The notes below the pieces were generated by a model, which worked only from the letters and a program-made list of their open reading frames with translations, ran no database searches and was not told where the DNA came from. A program made the position numbers and the translations under genes. Positions 20,510 to 32,059 of a stretch of DNA of 64,000 nucleotides are shown here, one piece after another. The stretch is from Torreya grandis (taxonomy: Eukaryota > Streptophyta > Pinopsida > Cupressales > Taxaceae), in assembly GCA_037957365.1 (NCBI GenBank), contig JARHVA010000122.1:5981501-6045500 (forward strand), read 5' to 3'. Position 1 is the first letter of the stretch, and the number at the start of each line of letters is the position of its first letter.

Positions 20510-22132
20510 TCAGATTGGAGGGAGATTGAGGACCCCCTGCTTGATGAGTTTTTCCAAAATGGAAGCGTATGATTCTCCAATTGGAGTGTACTGATGCTGT
20601 ATATACCATTGTTGGAATTGTTTGGTGATGCTTTGTGATGTTGAAGGTTGAGGTTGGTCGGTTGTTATTGATGATGGTGATCTAATGACCATAGAGTTTT
20701 CCACCCCTTTGGACTTGGAGTGGGAAGAAGGTCTAAAAGAAGAGTCATTGGTTTTTGCATTGGTATTACGCAATTTGACCCTGTTTTCTTCAATGGCATG
20801 GAGTTCAAGCTTTTGGGCCATGGTGAAAGCTTCATCAAAAGTGCAGAATGTTTGAACCCACAAGGTGGATGAGATGTGGGTGGCACATGCTTGAGATAAG
20901 AGCTCAATGAGCTCGGGTTGAGGTAAGGAGAAGGAGAGTTGGTTGATCAAGCCTCTCCAATGGGCGACGAAATCGGCTATGGATTTGTCGTCAAATTGTT
21001 TGATAGAGGATAGGTCCGTGATTGAGACCTTTTTGGTGATATTAATCAAAAAATGGTCAAGGAAAAGTTGGGATAGATGAGTGAATGAAAAGATAGAATG
21101 TCTGGTGAGAGAGCCATACCAATCAAGGGCGGCCCCTGAAAGCGACATGGGGAATGTGTGTAGCAATAACACATCATCATGGGCTATAAGATAACAAGCA
21201 TGTCTGAATGCTCGTAGATGTTGTTTTGGGTCTTCCTTATTATGGAAGCGAGTAAACTTAGGAAGCTCCCACTGGCTTGGATAGGTTTGAATGGGGACTA
21301 AGGGATGGATGGGTTTGTTGCAAATTTGGTCATATGAAAGGACATTGCTTAAACCAGAAATGGAAGCCTCAAGACTAGACATTTTGTCCATTAGCATCTT
21401 GATGAGACCGGCTGACGGATTGGTAGATGGGGCACCCCTTAGGTTGTAAGGTGCTTGGAAAGTGCTAAAAGAGGCATATGACGTAGTTGGTTGCACTTGT
21501 ATAGGCACACCATATTGATGACTACTCATAGGGATAGAAGTGGAAGCCAAGGGTGGTTGTGTCATGAAGGTAGAAGGCATAGGTTGACTAGATATCACCA
21601 AAGGTGGTTGAATGGCAGCATTGGCAAAAGGGGAGATAGACACTCCTGCATTTATAGGCACAAGAGTGTGTGGAGTCGAGACAATCAAGTTCTGGTATGA
21701 TGTAGAACTTGGTTGAATTGCGTGTGGTTGAGGGGATAATGAAACCCTGATGGAGGTTGGTCCAAAAATAGATGGGGAGGTCAAACTCTGCATATTGGCC
21801 ATGGTCGAGTTAATGGTTGAGGCAATAGTTTGAATCATAAAAGGCTGGGTAGCGGATGATGTTGATGTCATCACCACTTCACCTGAAAGGTCTCGCATTT
21901 GGTTTCTTGCGAGATAGTGTTGGAGAGCCTTGACGTTGTGGTTAAGGAGTCTCTCAAAGTTTAGGTCCCCTTCGGGGATAATTGAAGGTTGATTGGGATT
22001 TGGTCGGGTAGGAGTTCGTTTGGTCTCTGAATGATACTCCATTAGAGGACTAGGCATAGATGGCGAAGGTGGGAGTGGTCGATGCCTCACGTGGTCAAGA
22101 AGAGTCCTGGTTTGACTGCGTGTCAAAACCAT
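20510..22132 (-). CDS. gag: T2 gag protein, 540 codons, open
   Basis: This is the longest open frame in the window, starting MVLTRSQ 1,118 bp inside the 5' LTR. Residues 1-240 are a Pro/Ser/Thr-rich head. Residues about 241-262 form a short heptad-like helix (IKMLMDKMSSL). Residues about 288-425 are the Retrotrans_gag domain: WELPKF, DPKQHLRAFRHACYL, LSGAALDWYGSL, FLDHF, SIADFVAHWRGL. The last 80 residues are Ser/Lys-rich. The stop (ATT TGA) replaces a Gln codon in T3, so the original protein ran on into the knuckle region. It should assemble particles and package RNA. T2 itself encodes no polymerase. Confidence 0.88.
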   Translation of the reverse strand: MVLTRSQTRTLLDHVRHRPLPPSPSMPSPLMEYHSETKRTPTRPNPNQPSIIPEGDLNFERLLNHNVKALQHYLARNQMRDLSGEVVMTSTSSATQPFMIQTIASTINSTMANMQSLTSPSIFGPTSIRVSLSPQPHAIQPSSTSYQNLIVSTPHTLVPINAGVSISPFANAAIQPPLVISSQPMPSTFMTQPPLASTSIPMSSHQYGVPIQVQPTTSYASFSTFQAPYNLRGAPSTNPSAGLIKMLMDKMSSLEASISGLSNVLSYDQICNKPIHPLVPIQTYPSQWELPKFTRFHNKEDPKQHLRAFRHACYLIAHDDVLLLHTFPMSLSGAALDWYGSLTRHSIFSFTHLSQLFLDHFLINITKKVSITDLSSIKQFDDKSIADFVAHWRGLINQLSFSLPQPELIELLSQACATHISSTLWVQTFCTFDEAFTMAQKLELHAIEENRVKLRNTNAKTNDSSFRPSSHSKSKGVENSMVIRSPSSITTDQPQPSTSQSITKQFQQWYIQHQYTPIGESYASILEKLIKQGVLNLPPI

Positions 22133-23227
22133 TCAAGGCAAGAAGGGTCAGGTTCCAGAAACTATGTTTTTTTAGTCTCAAAAAACTAGGATGGGTGTTG
22201 GATAGCAAGAAAGTTAGGTTTTAAGCTTGCTATTTTGAGAAGAAAAATTTGGACAATGACCGACGTCAGTTTAAAAACTGATGTTAGTGATAAAAAGTGG
22301 CCGATGTTGATCAGATAACTGATGTCAGTGGAATAGGCTGCCGACGTCGGTGGTAAAACTGATGTCGGTCACTATGTCTTCTAGAAACTCAAAGAATTTA
22401 AAAGTTTTTGGAAAGAAGAAAACGTCCTCACTAGCTCAAAAAACCAGATAAGAATAGAAAAATAGATGGAGACAGGCAGAGCCTAAGCGTTAAATCTTAA
22501 GAATAATTTTTAGAATCTTGTTGGCTTATGCCTTAGAGTGAATGTGTTTGGGAAGTTGGCTTGTAGAGTGAGTCCTAGAAGAAGTAGTCTATGGTTGGTT
22601 TCAGGTTAGTTTCGGTGCTCAAGAGTCTGTGTTAGGTTCGGTACGTGGCCTGGTGCTAAGGAGCAAGCTCCCCTCACTTCACGAGCCCAATGATAAGCTA
22701 GTCTCACTTAGCCAGTATATACATCCCCTAGAGATTATCCTTTGCCAGAGAACAGAGTGGGCTTTCCCCTTGGTGGTGAAGTCCAAGTGGGATTGCTAGG
22801 ATGGGTAAGGTATCTGCTAGGTGATGAAATCCTAGTCGGACCTTGTCTCAGGTGAGTTAAGATGTTTGATTTGTGGAAGTGATTTAGTCATGTAACATAA
22901 GTGGACTACGATTAATTCATGATGCGGTTTAAGTTACTAGATGTGTGGACTAAAGATACATGCAATCAGAAATGAAATGCAAAAGATTTTAAGCCCAAGT
23001 TAAAATGTGTCGTTCGGATGAAAACAAGTTGAGAAGAGGTTGAAGAGTATGACTTTGACTAGTCTAAGATGCAAGAAAGGAAAGAAAAAGAATGATTCTT
23101 TTTAACCTTTGCTGATAGTGTCTTTCGGAAGAGATAGAAGAAGAGAGATGCAAGGGGAGACCTAATGCACCTATATGAAAAGTATGCTTAGAAGAAAAAA
23201 AAGTATGAACCCAAGGAGAACTCCTAG
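22133..23227 (-). other. T2 5' leader
   Basis: 1.1 kb lies between the PBS and gag. It is conserved with T3 6,589-7,382, with an extra GACGTC-box group at about 22,255-22,380 (including CCGACGTCGGTGG) just upstream of gag that the T3 leader lacks. No coding capacity is seen. Confidence 0.65.
22769..22835 (-). other. Twin hairpins in T2 leader
   Basis: On the minus strand, hairpin 1 is CTAGG-ATTTCATCA-CCTAG (22,835 to 22,817). Hairpin 2 is CTTGG-ACTTCACCA-CCAAG (22,787 to 22,769). All five pairs form in both. Order and spacing match T3. Confidence 0.6.
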
Positions 23228-23246
23228 GGTCCCACCGGGTGTGCCA
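23228..23246 (-). promoter_or_regulatory. T2 primer binding site
   Basis: The minus strand reads TGGCACACCCGGTGGGACC three bases inside the 5' LTR. It differs from T3's PBS by two transitions. Confidence 0.85.
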
Positions 23247-23249
23247 GAA

Positions 23250-24713
23250 TGTTTTAAACTATTTTCGCTTTCTACATTCAAAAGGAAGTAAGAAACTAGA
23301 GAAATGGTCTAGGGTTAGATGTTACCCGGATGAGGTCTACGCACCATTATCCAGACGTTGTGAGAACTCCTCTTTGGTTGTGGAGGATGACACCTGTAGA
23401 AGAAAGAGACTAAAACACATAGGTTGTTAGATAGGTAGATGGTGGGTTGCCAAGCAAAGCTTGATCCCAGAAGTGCGGAGACTTCTATGAGGGATGCCAA
23501 CCCACTAGTAGATAAAAAAGAATGTCTGATAAAGAGCAGAATGTTGCTAGGAATAAAAATGATAAAAGACTGAATCAAAAGAAACAAAAGCAAATGTGTA
23601 CCTGAAGGTTGCTGTTAGTCTGGTCACAATAGCTGATGTCAGTTAGTCTATCGACATCGATTTTCAAGTCTGCCAACGTCGGTTAGTCTACCAACATCGG
23701 TGGAGGTAGTGGTCAATGTCGGTCAGGACAATGGTCTGAGACAGGATCTGGGCAAGTTTATGGTCTGTGGACAGGTATGAGAAGGGGTCTAGGAGTCTGT
23801 GCAGGGTCTGAGAGTCTGTGCTGGGTTGATTGGATAGTGAGTATGGTTTGTAAGAGGACCCAAACAAAGGACAGGGTGACCGAGAGATGAGGATGAGAGA
23901 AAGCCTTTCAGCCTCTCTAGGAAGAGCAGGTTGGGTCTGTGGTCTGGTTCATAATAAGAAAAGTAGCAACTAGAAAACTAGTTACTAACAGTGTAAATAT
24001 TTGAAATGAAAACACAGAAGTACTTACATGTGGCTTGCTGAGGAAAGAGTGTTGCAGACTGGTTGCTGAAGCAAAAGACTTCCTACAATGTGAGCCCTTG
24101 TAGCCTGTGGTGCTTGCTATGTGCCTGAGAGAGGAAGGGAGTCCAAGAGAGAGGTCTGATTGAAAGGTTGGCAGATTGAAAGATTGGCAGATTGGCAGAT
24201 TGGAAAGATTGTTTAAGATTGAAAGGATCGGATTGAAAGAAGGTTGGATCGAAGGATTGAAAGAGCGGATCTTGCATTCGGGTCAAGAACACAGTTTTGA
24301 AGGTAACTGATGCTGGCAAAACCACCGATGTCAGATGACTACTGACCGACGTCGGTGGCTGGAAGGCAGTCAGAAAGGCTAAAAATAGCCTTATGTCCAT
24401 TTTCCCAACTACCGGGTTAGTGGGTCAAGGGAAGAAATGGTCGAAGGTGGATTAAAATGGATGAGAGGATGAGTGGGAGAATGAAATGGGGGTCTAGGCA
24501 TTTAAGACTTGGCATGGAGTAGTGGAGAGAATCCAAGGAGGGCATCCAAGGGTGGTGAGGTTTCATGGGTGAGATGGCAAGGAGAGAGAATTATTAATTT
24601 AAAATAAGATAATTATTTCAAATTAATAAGACATAGGTTAGGAGTGGTTAAGTGGACCAAGGGGACTAAGGGGGGAGGACGACCAAGGTGTAGACACGAT
24701 TTTAGTGTCTACA
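23250..24713 (-). repeat. T2 5' LTR
   Basis: This is 1,464 bp with the layout of 478-1,941. Its minus-strand start is TGTAGACACTAAAATCG. The first donor is damaged here (CATGTAAGTA against CAGGTAAGTA in the partner), while the second reads TTCAG|GTACAC. Confidence 0.93.
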
Positions 24714-24718
24714 CAGGC
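24714..24718. other. Target-site duplication of T2, right copy
   Basis: caggc pairs with caggt at 473-477, differing at the last base by a transition. Confidence 0.75.
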
Positions 24719-27700
24719 TAATGAGGTATTTGAGGTAGCTTTTACACATACATAGAAAACTATATCAAAAGAAAGCACTCATACACATTCAAAACATGAA
24801 TTAATCAAATAAATTACCAATAATAAATGTAATTTGATAATCAATCAATAGCTTTTGCACATGTAGGACTAGAATATCAATCATGATAATAAATAATTCA
24901 TTACAGTTATTGCACACTAAGAATTATTGATTAATATAACCAAAAATATAAGCCTAATCACATTAAAAATGGATAAAGAATACACAAACACATTTATTGA
25001 CAATCAAAAATGTTTTTTCTCCTTTAAACAACTTTTTTTCCTACACCTGCAACTAGTGGATTACAATTATTTAAATAGGCTTGGGGAAGGGGTCACCTAA
25101 TCCTCCAAGTCCATGTAAAGTCATTATATGTGATAGTCAGAACTTGAGTTCTAATTATGGTTGAAATCACATAAGAGTCTTCTTACAGTCTTTATTTGAA
25201 GTTAGCCTTTGCAAAATATATGCAACATGTGCATGTGTAAATAGGGGTAGATTTTAAAATTATAGCTTGAACTACATGAAAACTAAATATAGAGAACAAT
25301 ATATTCTTTTACATGTTTTAAGAACAACCTATCAAAATACTTTAAGTTATCCATTTCTAAAGGAACTTAGACATGCATTAAGGATAAGTGGCCCTTTACC
25401 AATAACTCAAAACCAAAATCATTACTTAACTATGACTAACTTCCCATTACTATATGTGACATGTTTCCCCTACCTTTATAGAATAAAAAATTCCTTCAAA
25501 ATGATTTGTAACATATTTATATTATAATAATATGTTGTGTCAACTTAATATTTAAGATGCCCAAATAATTGTAATATTCTATTATTCTACTACCAGATCT
25601 TCCTTTTTTTATATTCACTAACTAGATTAAGTCGAAGACTCATGTGTTCTTAACTATTTCATAATCCAATGTGTCATGTCCATGTCAAGCTATCTATTTA
25701 ATTAAAACATGACCATTGTTGACTTTGGGCATGTGTCCCCACTTTTTGATTTCTTTAAATGAGACCAAAGTCAATTATTACCTCTGAGCTCATGAAAACA
25801 TGCCGCATGGCAACTTTCTATTAGTTGTGGGACCTTTGAAAAGTCTTTGTTGACCTCAGACTATTGGATATATTTGTATGAATCAATTTAGTGCATTAAT
25901 ATTTAGATTATTTGAATCCAAATGGCTATCTATCATGGCTTAAATTTGATGTTTGTGCACCCTTCATTTAATGTCCATATGACCATCATTGATGTTCACA
26001 TGATCATCAATCTTTGAATCTAATGGATAATTATTGACCTTAATTTTAACATCTACATGACCATCATTTGATGTTCATGGGAATGTCTTTGAAATATACA
26101 TGACCATAAATATTTGAACACCAATGGATAATTTTTGATATTTATTTTGATGTCCACATGACCGTTAATGATGTTTACATGACCATCAATGACATCCACA
26201 TGACTGTCACACTTTGAACACTAAATAGTTAATTGATGAGCTTAATTTTGACATATATGAATGTTAATGATGTCTACATAACCATTAATTATGTTTACAT
26301 GACCCTCACACTTTGAACACCAAACGGTTAATTATTGAGCTTAATTTTGACATTTATATGCATGTCCTATTATGCAATTTTATATTTGAAGGATTAAATC
26401 TTGAGACAAAAATCTCATCAAGACATGAATTTTACAAAGTAAGATCTTGGCACCAAGAACATTGATTCCATGTGATCCATTGGATTTGTTAGGCTTTCTG
26501 AGTATAGTTATAAAATGCACAAGTAAGTTGACCCATCCATTTCTACACGATATCTTGGTGATGGTCTAGCTTTTCACAACTTGTGTAAGTCATATTTTGA
26601 TCCTTCAAATCTCTAAAACTCTAATCATCTATTCAATCCAAGAAAAATCTTGGTATGTAGGCCAAAATTGAAAATGTTGATCTCATACCATTAGATATGC
26701 ATTATGTGAGTTAATATGCACCACAGATCTAAGTGCTTCATTTTATGTACAAGATCGACACTTGTTACCTTTTGGTTGGTTTGTTTATGTGGGCATAAAA
26801 TAGAATAAAATAAATAAGCTTTTTAGAGACTATACAAATAAAGTTTAACCCCATGTGAATAATAAACTTGACTAGGGTCTTTGGTAAATATAACACTTAG
26901 CATGAAGATTTTGGACTAAACTTTTGGGATAAATCTTTGGACTAAGTTAAAAATATAACAAAGTGATCCCTAGTAAATTTTGATCTCATGTTTATTTGAA
27001 TCTTATTTTTTAAAAAGATACCTAAGCTAACACACTTAGATTAAGGATTTTTAACATGATTTAAACATAGATCCAATTAGATGATTAAATACCAAGGGAT
27101 ACTCAAAATCAAAGAGTCAATTTAGCATTCAGGTGTAAAACCCTAAGCAGTGTTCTCATAAATGAGACTCATTAAACTTGCAACATGGAAACATAACAAT
27201 CAACTAATAAGAACATTAGATGAAGTCAAATAAAGATTATGTGATGACAAACTAGATCATCACTAGATATTTTATACTGGTTCTTGGTCAATTTTAATGT
27301 TCAATTTACAACACAAATTTGTAGAATCTGAACAAGGGTCCCTATTCTCAAAAATGGGGGTATGTTGGGTATAATAAATGGTGACTCAGAGGGGAAATAA
27401 TCTTGAGTATTCAAGAACCTAGAACTTTGGTTATCAATATCTAAATCAATCATGAAGTGTGCCATAGAAAAATACTTAAATCAAAAATGTGAAAGAGACT
27501 CTTAAGTGGATTCACACAACATACTTGCATTCCATTTTTTTTAGATCTATGTGTGTCAAATTTATAATTCATTTAACCCTTGTTGTGATGAGTTTTTTAA
27601 AGGATTGATTAAGCTATCAATTTTGTTCTAGTTTTTCTTAAAGCTCATTTAATCAAGGGCAGCTCTGACATTACAGTGCTTTTAGATAGACATCCATAGC

Positions 27701-28186
27701 CCTAATAGAGATACCTTAGGATCCTTTTTCCTCCTTCCATCATTTTTTAAATTATTATGTGTGGTACATTGACCTTATTTCATAATGTGAGCCTTTTTAT
27801 TTTATTTAGATTTTTTTTGCTCTTTTGAACCCAGTGGTTATTTTCTTCTTTTATTTTTATTTTGTTTTGAATGAGAAGACAAGAGTTAGAACCCCAGTGA
27901 GTTGGTATAATTATAAAATAAATTATTACCAAAACGTCCCTGCCATCCACACCTATACCTAGAATTGTCATTTCCAATAGGTATTTAATGTGATAAGTAA
28001 ATTTGATCTAATAAAATAATAAAAATTTCTAAATGTGTATGAATTACTCTAAGATCAGCTTCCACATACCTAATGAAAGTATTCAATTGTGACAATATCA
28101 GAATGGTTCATAATTACATACCTCTATCTTGAAGACTCAAAAAACATAGAAATATGCCCAATCTATAAACTAGTCCCAAATTGCCA
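24719..28186 (-). repeat. T1 3' LTR, main part
   Basis: 24,719-27,378 aligns with about 34,745-37,449. From 27,379 to 28,186 there is no partner in the right copy. I include it because the minus-strand purine tract at 28,187-28,208 should touch the LTR, and the LTR would then start TGGCAATTTG. The alternative is that the LTR ends at 27,378. The sequence is AT-rich and non-coding; the open frame at 25,267-25,527 is chance. Confidence 0.65.
25920..26360. repeat. Tandem array in T1 left LTR
   Basis: Units of about 20-24 bp such as 'gatgtccacatgaccatcaat' recur, with a longer period marked by 'ctttgaacaccaa' and 'ttaattttgacat' (about 100-130 bp). The same array is in the right LTR at 35,960-36,430. 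The units look like CpG-decayed GACGTC and CACGTG boxes. Confidence 0.65.
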
Positions 28187-28208
28187 AATTTTATTTTCCC
28201 CCCTTTCT
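28187..28208 (-). promoter_or_regulatory. T1 polypurine tract
   Basis: The minus strand reads AGAAAGGGGGGAAAATAAAATT, downstream of the integrase tail, as expected next to a 3' LTR. Confidence 0.6.
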
Positions 28209-28439
28209 ACAAGTCATAATCTTAGTTTATTTGTAGTTTTAGCTTAGTTATGGTTAGAATAAACATAGTTCAAATTGCCATAAAAAATAACTAATCTAGA
28301 AAGCAAGAAATATAATTTAAGAAAGTAAGAAACTAATCTAAGAAAGCAAGAAATATAATCTAAGAAAGTAAGAAATTAAACTAACAAAGTAGGAAATATA
28401 ATCTAATCCCATAGCTACACTCATCTATCTCTCATTTCT

Positions 28440-29615
28440 CAGTAATGTCTATAGATGGCATAGCCCTAAAGTAGTGCTTCAAGAACTATCCATCAATTGG
28501 ATATGTAAGCTTGTTGCCTTAGAGGTCCTTCGGATGAAATTAATTATTACCCATGATCTCCAAAACTTGGTATGGTCCAATCTATAGTGGGGAAAGTTTA
28601 TCATGATGTCTTTTCTTCTCATGGGATTTATCCTAAAGTAGAATTAGATATAAAATCATGAATTCTTTGACCTTCACTCTCTTATCAAACCACCTCTTGA
28701 AAATATCCTAATTTTTGTTGAATGTTTTTAAGGCCTAAGTCCTTGAATATTCCATTTCTATCATGTCTAAAAATCTTGATTCTATTTCATCACATGGTTT
28801 CATTTAGTCTTACATGAACTAATAAGTGGGTAACTTTAGCACAATTAGGAACAGAGGCCTATACCCATACACCAATAGATAAGGTGAAGAGTTAATGGAT
28901 TGTTTTTATCTCATCTAGTCTTCCAAAAGAGCATATTTCAATAAATTATGCTGGTCCCTTAGCTTGTCCCCTACTAATTTCTTAATTACATATATTAGAT
29001 TCTTGTTTGTCAATTCTACCAGTCCATTTCCTTAAGGTTAATGGTTAGAAGCTAACTTGGTAATAATCTAGTTGTCATGTGACCAATCAATAAATTTTAT
29101 TGATATGAAATCTGATCCATTATCACAAATCAAAGAAATGGGCATGCCAAAGTTGGTTGTTATGTGTTCCTCCAATAAATGAATGACATATTGTGCTTTG
29201 TATTTTTTGGTGGCTATGGCTTCGATCTATCTAGTGTATTAGTTAGTAGAAATAAGCATGAATTTATGGATAGTGGAGGAATTTGGGTTGATGATTCCAA
29301 TTAAGTCTAAACCCCATTGGGTAAATGGCCTTCTTTCAACAATCGATTGTAAGGGCATTGTTGTGTGTACTTCTCTTTTGACTAAAGATTTACATTCATG
29401 GCACATCCTCACATGAGTTGGGCATCCTTAAAAATTGTTGGCTAGTAGTATCCCATTCTTAAGATCTTGTAGGCTATGGTATTCCTAAAAAGATGACCAC
29501 TACCTATTTTTTGATGCAAGTTTTCCAAAATTTCTTTAACTTTCTCTATAGATACACACCTGAGATAAACGCCTTCATAGTCTTTCTATAGAGGATCCCC
29601 TTCTTGATCATGAAA
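28440..29615 (-). pseudogene. T1 integrase (INT)
   Basis: The minus-strand reading needs several frame changes. The zinc region (H..GSGHLFRNTIAYKILRMGYY ... CHEC) spans about 29,555-29,395. The core has GLDLIG, then CDNGSDF and GNGLVELTNKNL, so all three catalytic acids seem to remain. The C-terminal part (DKSHEKKRHHDKL, GPYQVLEIMG, LKHYF) ends near 28,450. Many stops are present. There is no chromodomain. Confidence 0.8.
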
Positions 29616-29759
29616 TGGGAAGCTCTAAGCCTCAAATCTCTTCTTTTTTATTTGCTAATATCTAGGTAGCAAGTACTAAATTATATCTATATACCATTCC
29701 CCTTTCGATAATTGAGCCTCACATATCTCTTCAATAGTGATGCATGGATTAGGTTCAAT

Positions 29760-30130
29760 CATGAGCTAAATGATGCCTTGACCTCAAACAATTTTTGTAG
29801 GCTTGATTTCTATATCAAATTCTTGTAATTTCACCATCCATTTGCCTCAATGTTTTCCTAATTAATTATGTTTTAGAGTGAGATTGGCAGTAGGATAAGT
29901 TATAATGGCAATGATTTTATTCCTTATGATGTAAAGTCAGAATTTCTTTACTACTTTGATAAGGGCCAAAATATGTTTGTCAATCATGGAATACCTTAAC
30001 TCTACATCACTCATATTTATTCTCATTAACATGATTTGATGTTTGGTCTCATGTTTCTTTTATGTTATGAAAACAAAAATTGTATGTTCTAAAGTGAATG
30101 AATACAGGTAAAAATCTTTATTGAAATCTA
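29760..30130 (-). pseudogene. T1 gypsy-type RNase H (RNH)
   Basis: Very decayed. Still readable on the minus strand are YSMIDKHILALIKVV (the conserved tyrosine-to-leucine helix after the Glu position), KWMVKLQEFDIEIKP and a GQ motif, which mark the end of a gypsy RNase H domain. It lies between RT and INT. Confidence 0.65.
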
Positions 30131-30199
30131 GACTGATTAGTAGTAGAGCCTATGATATTACATCTTTAATGTCTTAGAAGGAATTTTAGGCTTCAATTG

Positions 30200-30970
30200 T
30201 CCATTCTATTTTAGCATCCTATTTTAGCATGGCATTTAGAAGTTTAATAATTTTTAGAAATCCTAAGTTTAACTTCCTTATGAAGTTAATATTTCCAAAG
30301 AGATTTGAGATATTTCTTGTTATTTGGTAATGTAATCTTTGAACTTCCTTGAATCCTATTTGGATCAATGGTGATCCCATATTTTGTGATGATGTGCCAC
30401 AAAATCTTTCCTTCAATTACTCCAAATATTCTCTTCTTTAGGTTCAAAAAAATACTAAACCTTTTATATCTCTCAAATATGGTTTGTAAGTGACTTATGT
30501 GATCCTTCCTATTATTTAAAAATATCATAAGTTCATCCATGTAAATGATTATGCATTTTTATATTATTCCTTTGAATGCATGATCCATGACATGCTAAAA
30601 AGTATCCCCTACTTTTATCAAACCAATTGGCATCCTCTTATATGAATAATTTCTCCATTTCATATTAAATGTAGTCTTCATTCTATCCTTGGATTACACT
30701 ATAATTTGATTATAGCTTGAGAATTCATCTAAGAAGGACATCATTTCTAAAGAACTTACTATATATATCACCTCATGTAGAGAAAAGAGGAGATAATTGT
30801 CTTTTTCATAATCCTTATTCAGGTTCTTAAATTTCACACATAGTCTGATCTCACTATTCTTCTTTCTTACTGGGACCAAATTGGCCACCCAAGTAGAATG
30901 TCTTACTGGAAAGATGATTTTTGTGCTTAACAACTTCTCTACTTCTCCCAGTGAGAGGCTCTAGAATAGG
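30200..30970 (-). pseudogene. T1 reverse transcriptase (RT)
   Basis: Minus-strand motifs in order are VANLVPVRKKNSEIRLCVKF, NLNKDYEKDNY, MMSFLDEFSSYNQI, then, after a stop, KTTFNMKW and RMPIGL, and the active site as YMDE (30,532-30,543), where YMDD or YVDD is expected. Next come FGVIEGKILWHIITKYGI and DPNRIQ. The last catalytic Asp has changed to Glu. It is gypsy type, clearly older than the T3 RT. Confidence 0.88.
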
Positions 30971-31479
30971 ATTGACTTATATATACCTATATCTAAATAG
31001 ATTATGATATGGATTCAATGGAATCATATGAGTAATAACCTACAGCTCATATACTATGAAATCTTTGTATGTCTAAGAAATGATGTCTTTGTAGCAGATC
31101 ATTAAATCCTTCATTCGATGTCTCTCTTATGAGGTGTAGTTAAGACTAATATTAACATATCATGGGATATGTTCATCTCCAATATTTTATCTTTTAAAGT
31201 CTAATTCATTAACCTTGGGATACTTGAGCTATTGAGCTTGGGGGTCTATATCAAATGACCTTTCCAAAGAGACTAGCCTAGCTAGGATGTGATTCTCTTT
31301 GAGTTATAGATTACCTTTCATGTTTGATTCTTCTTGATAAAGGTGATTAATATCCTCGTCATCAATGATTTGGGACTCAAATTCCCTAAATTTTTTTAGA
31401 AACTAAACAATTTGCTGGTCATCATCAAAGACTTGGAAATTTTCTATGTTATCAAGAACAGAGGGACAAGGCAGTAATT

Positions 31480-31925
31480 CAATGGAAAACCTCTTTAACT
31501 TAGATTCTTGGAGGGGTTCTAAATCAGTGGAAATAGTAGGTAGTGAATAAATAACTTGATTTTTCTCTCTCTGAAGGGATACTATGTTGAAATCTTCAAA
31601 GCTTTTGATCAGGTCCCATGCTCTATGTTTATACCTTCTTAAATAAGATAACTTGCATTGGTATTTTTTTTTGACTTGGTTAACCACTAGCTCTGAGTCA
31701 CCAAATAATAATAATATATTTATATTGTTATTAAGTGCAAATTATAATCCTAGAATTAGAGCATCATACTCAACTCTATTATTCATGAATGGAAATTAAA
31801 ATTTGTATGTCACCAAGAAATTTTTACCTTATGGATCAATCAACTCGATTCCCACACCTGATCCTTGTTTGGATCTAATGCCATCAAAGTGTAAAGCTCA
31901 TAGTTGTTTGGACCCTTTAGGTTTT
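31480..31925 (-). pseudogene. T1 archaeal-type RNase H (aRNH), upstream of RT
   Basis: The minus strand reads LHFDGIRSKQGSGVGIELI, then NNRVEYDALILGL, LFGDSELVVNQV, a KKYQCKLSYLRRYKHRAWDL segment, and QREKNQVIYSL. This is the same fold as T3 13,861-14,517 (Asp, Glu and Asp kept), but it lies between PR and RT instead of after RNH. The region 31,403-31,687 is still open. Confidence 0.85.
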
Positions 31926-32059
31926 ATCTTTCATACTTGATTATGAGTAGTAAAAGTATAAATACCAAGGCTAGGAGATTCATACTTTACTTCTTCATTC
32001 TTGACATTATATTCTGTGATGGGATAATTTATTATCAACTCTCTATTGATTCTAATTTA

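Larger units (their letters stand above)
478..24713 (-). mobile_element. T2, pol-less Tat-type gypsy element, minus strand, with T3 inserted
   Basis: Two 1,464-bp LTRs (478-1,941 and 23,250-24,713) start TG and end CA. A PBS lies just inside the right LTR and a PPT just inside the left one, so the element reads on the minus strand. Without T3 and its duplication it is about 10.2 kb. It carries a long gag with linker domains and a long 3' UTR. Comparison with T3 shows that the stretch equivalent to T3 11,150-15,530 (PR, RT, RNH, aRNH and most of INT) is absent and a minisatellite lies there. It therefore could move only with enzymes supplied by another element. That last point is inference. 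Confidence 0.9.

Noticed and set aside
24719..28186. Plus-strand orientation for T1, based on the PBS-like TGGTGACTC at 27,379
   Set aside because: All T1 coding domains read on the minus strand, and a good minus-strand purine tract lies at 28,187-28,208. Kept only as an open question.
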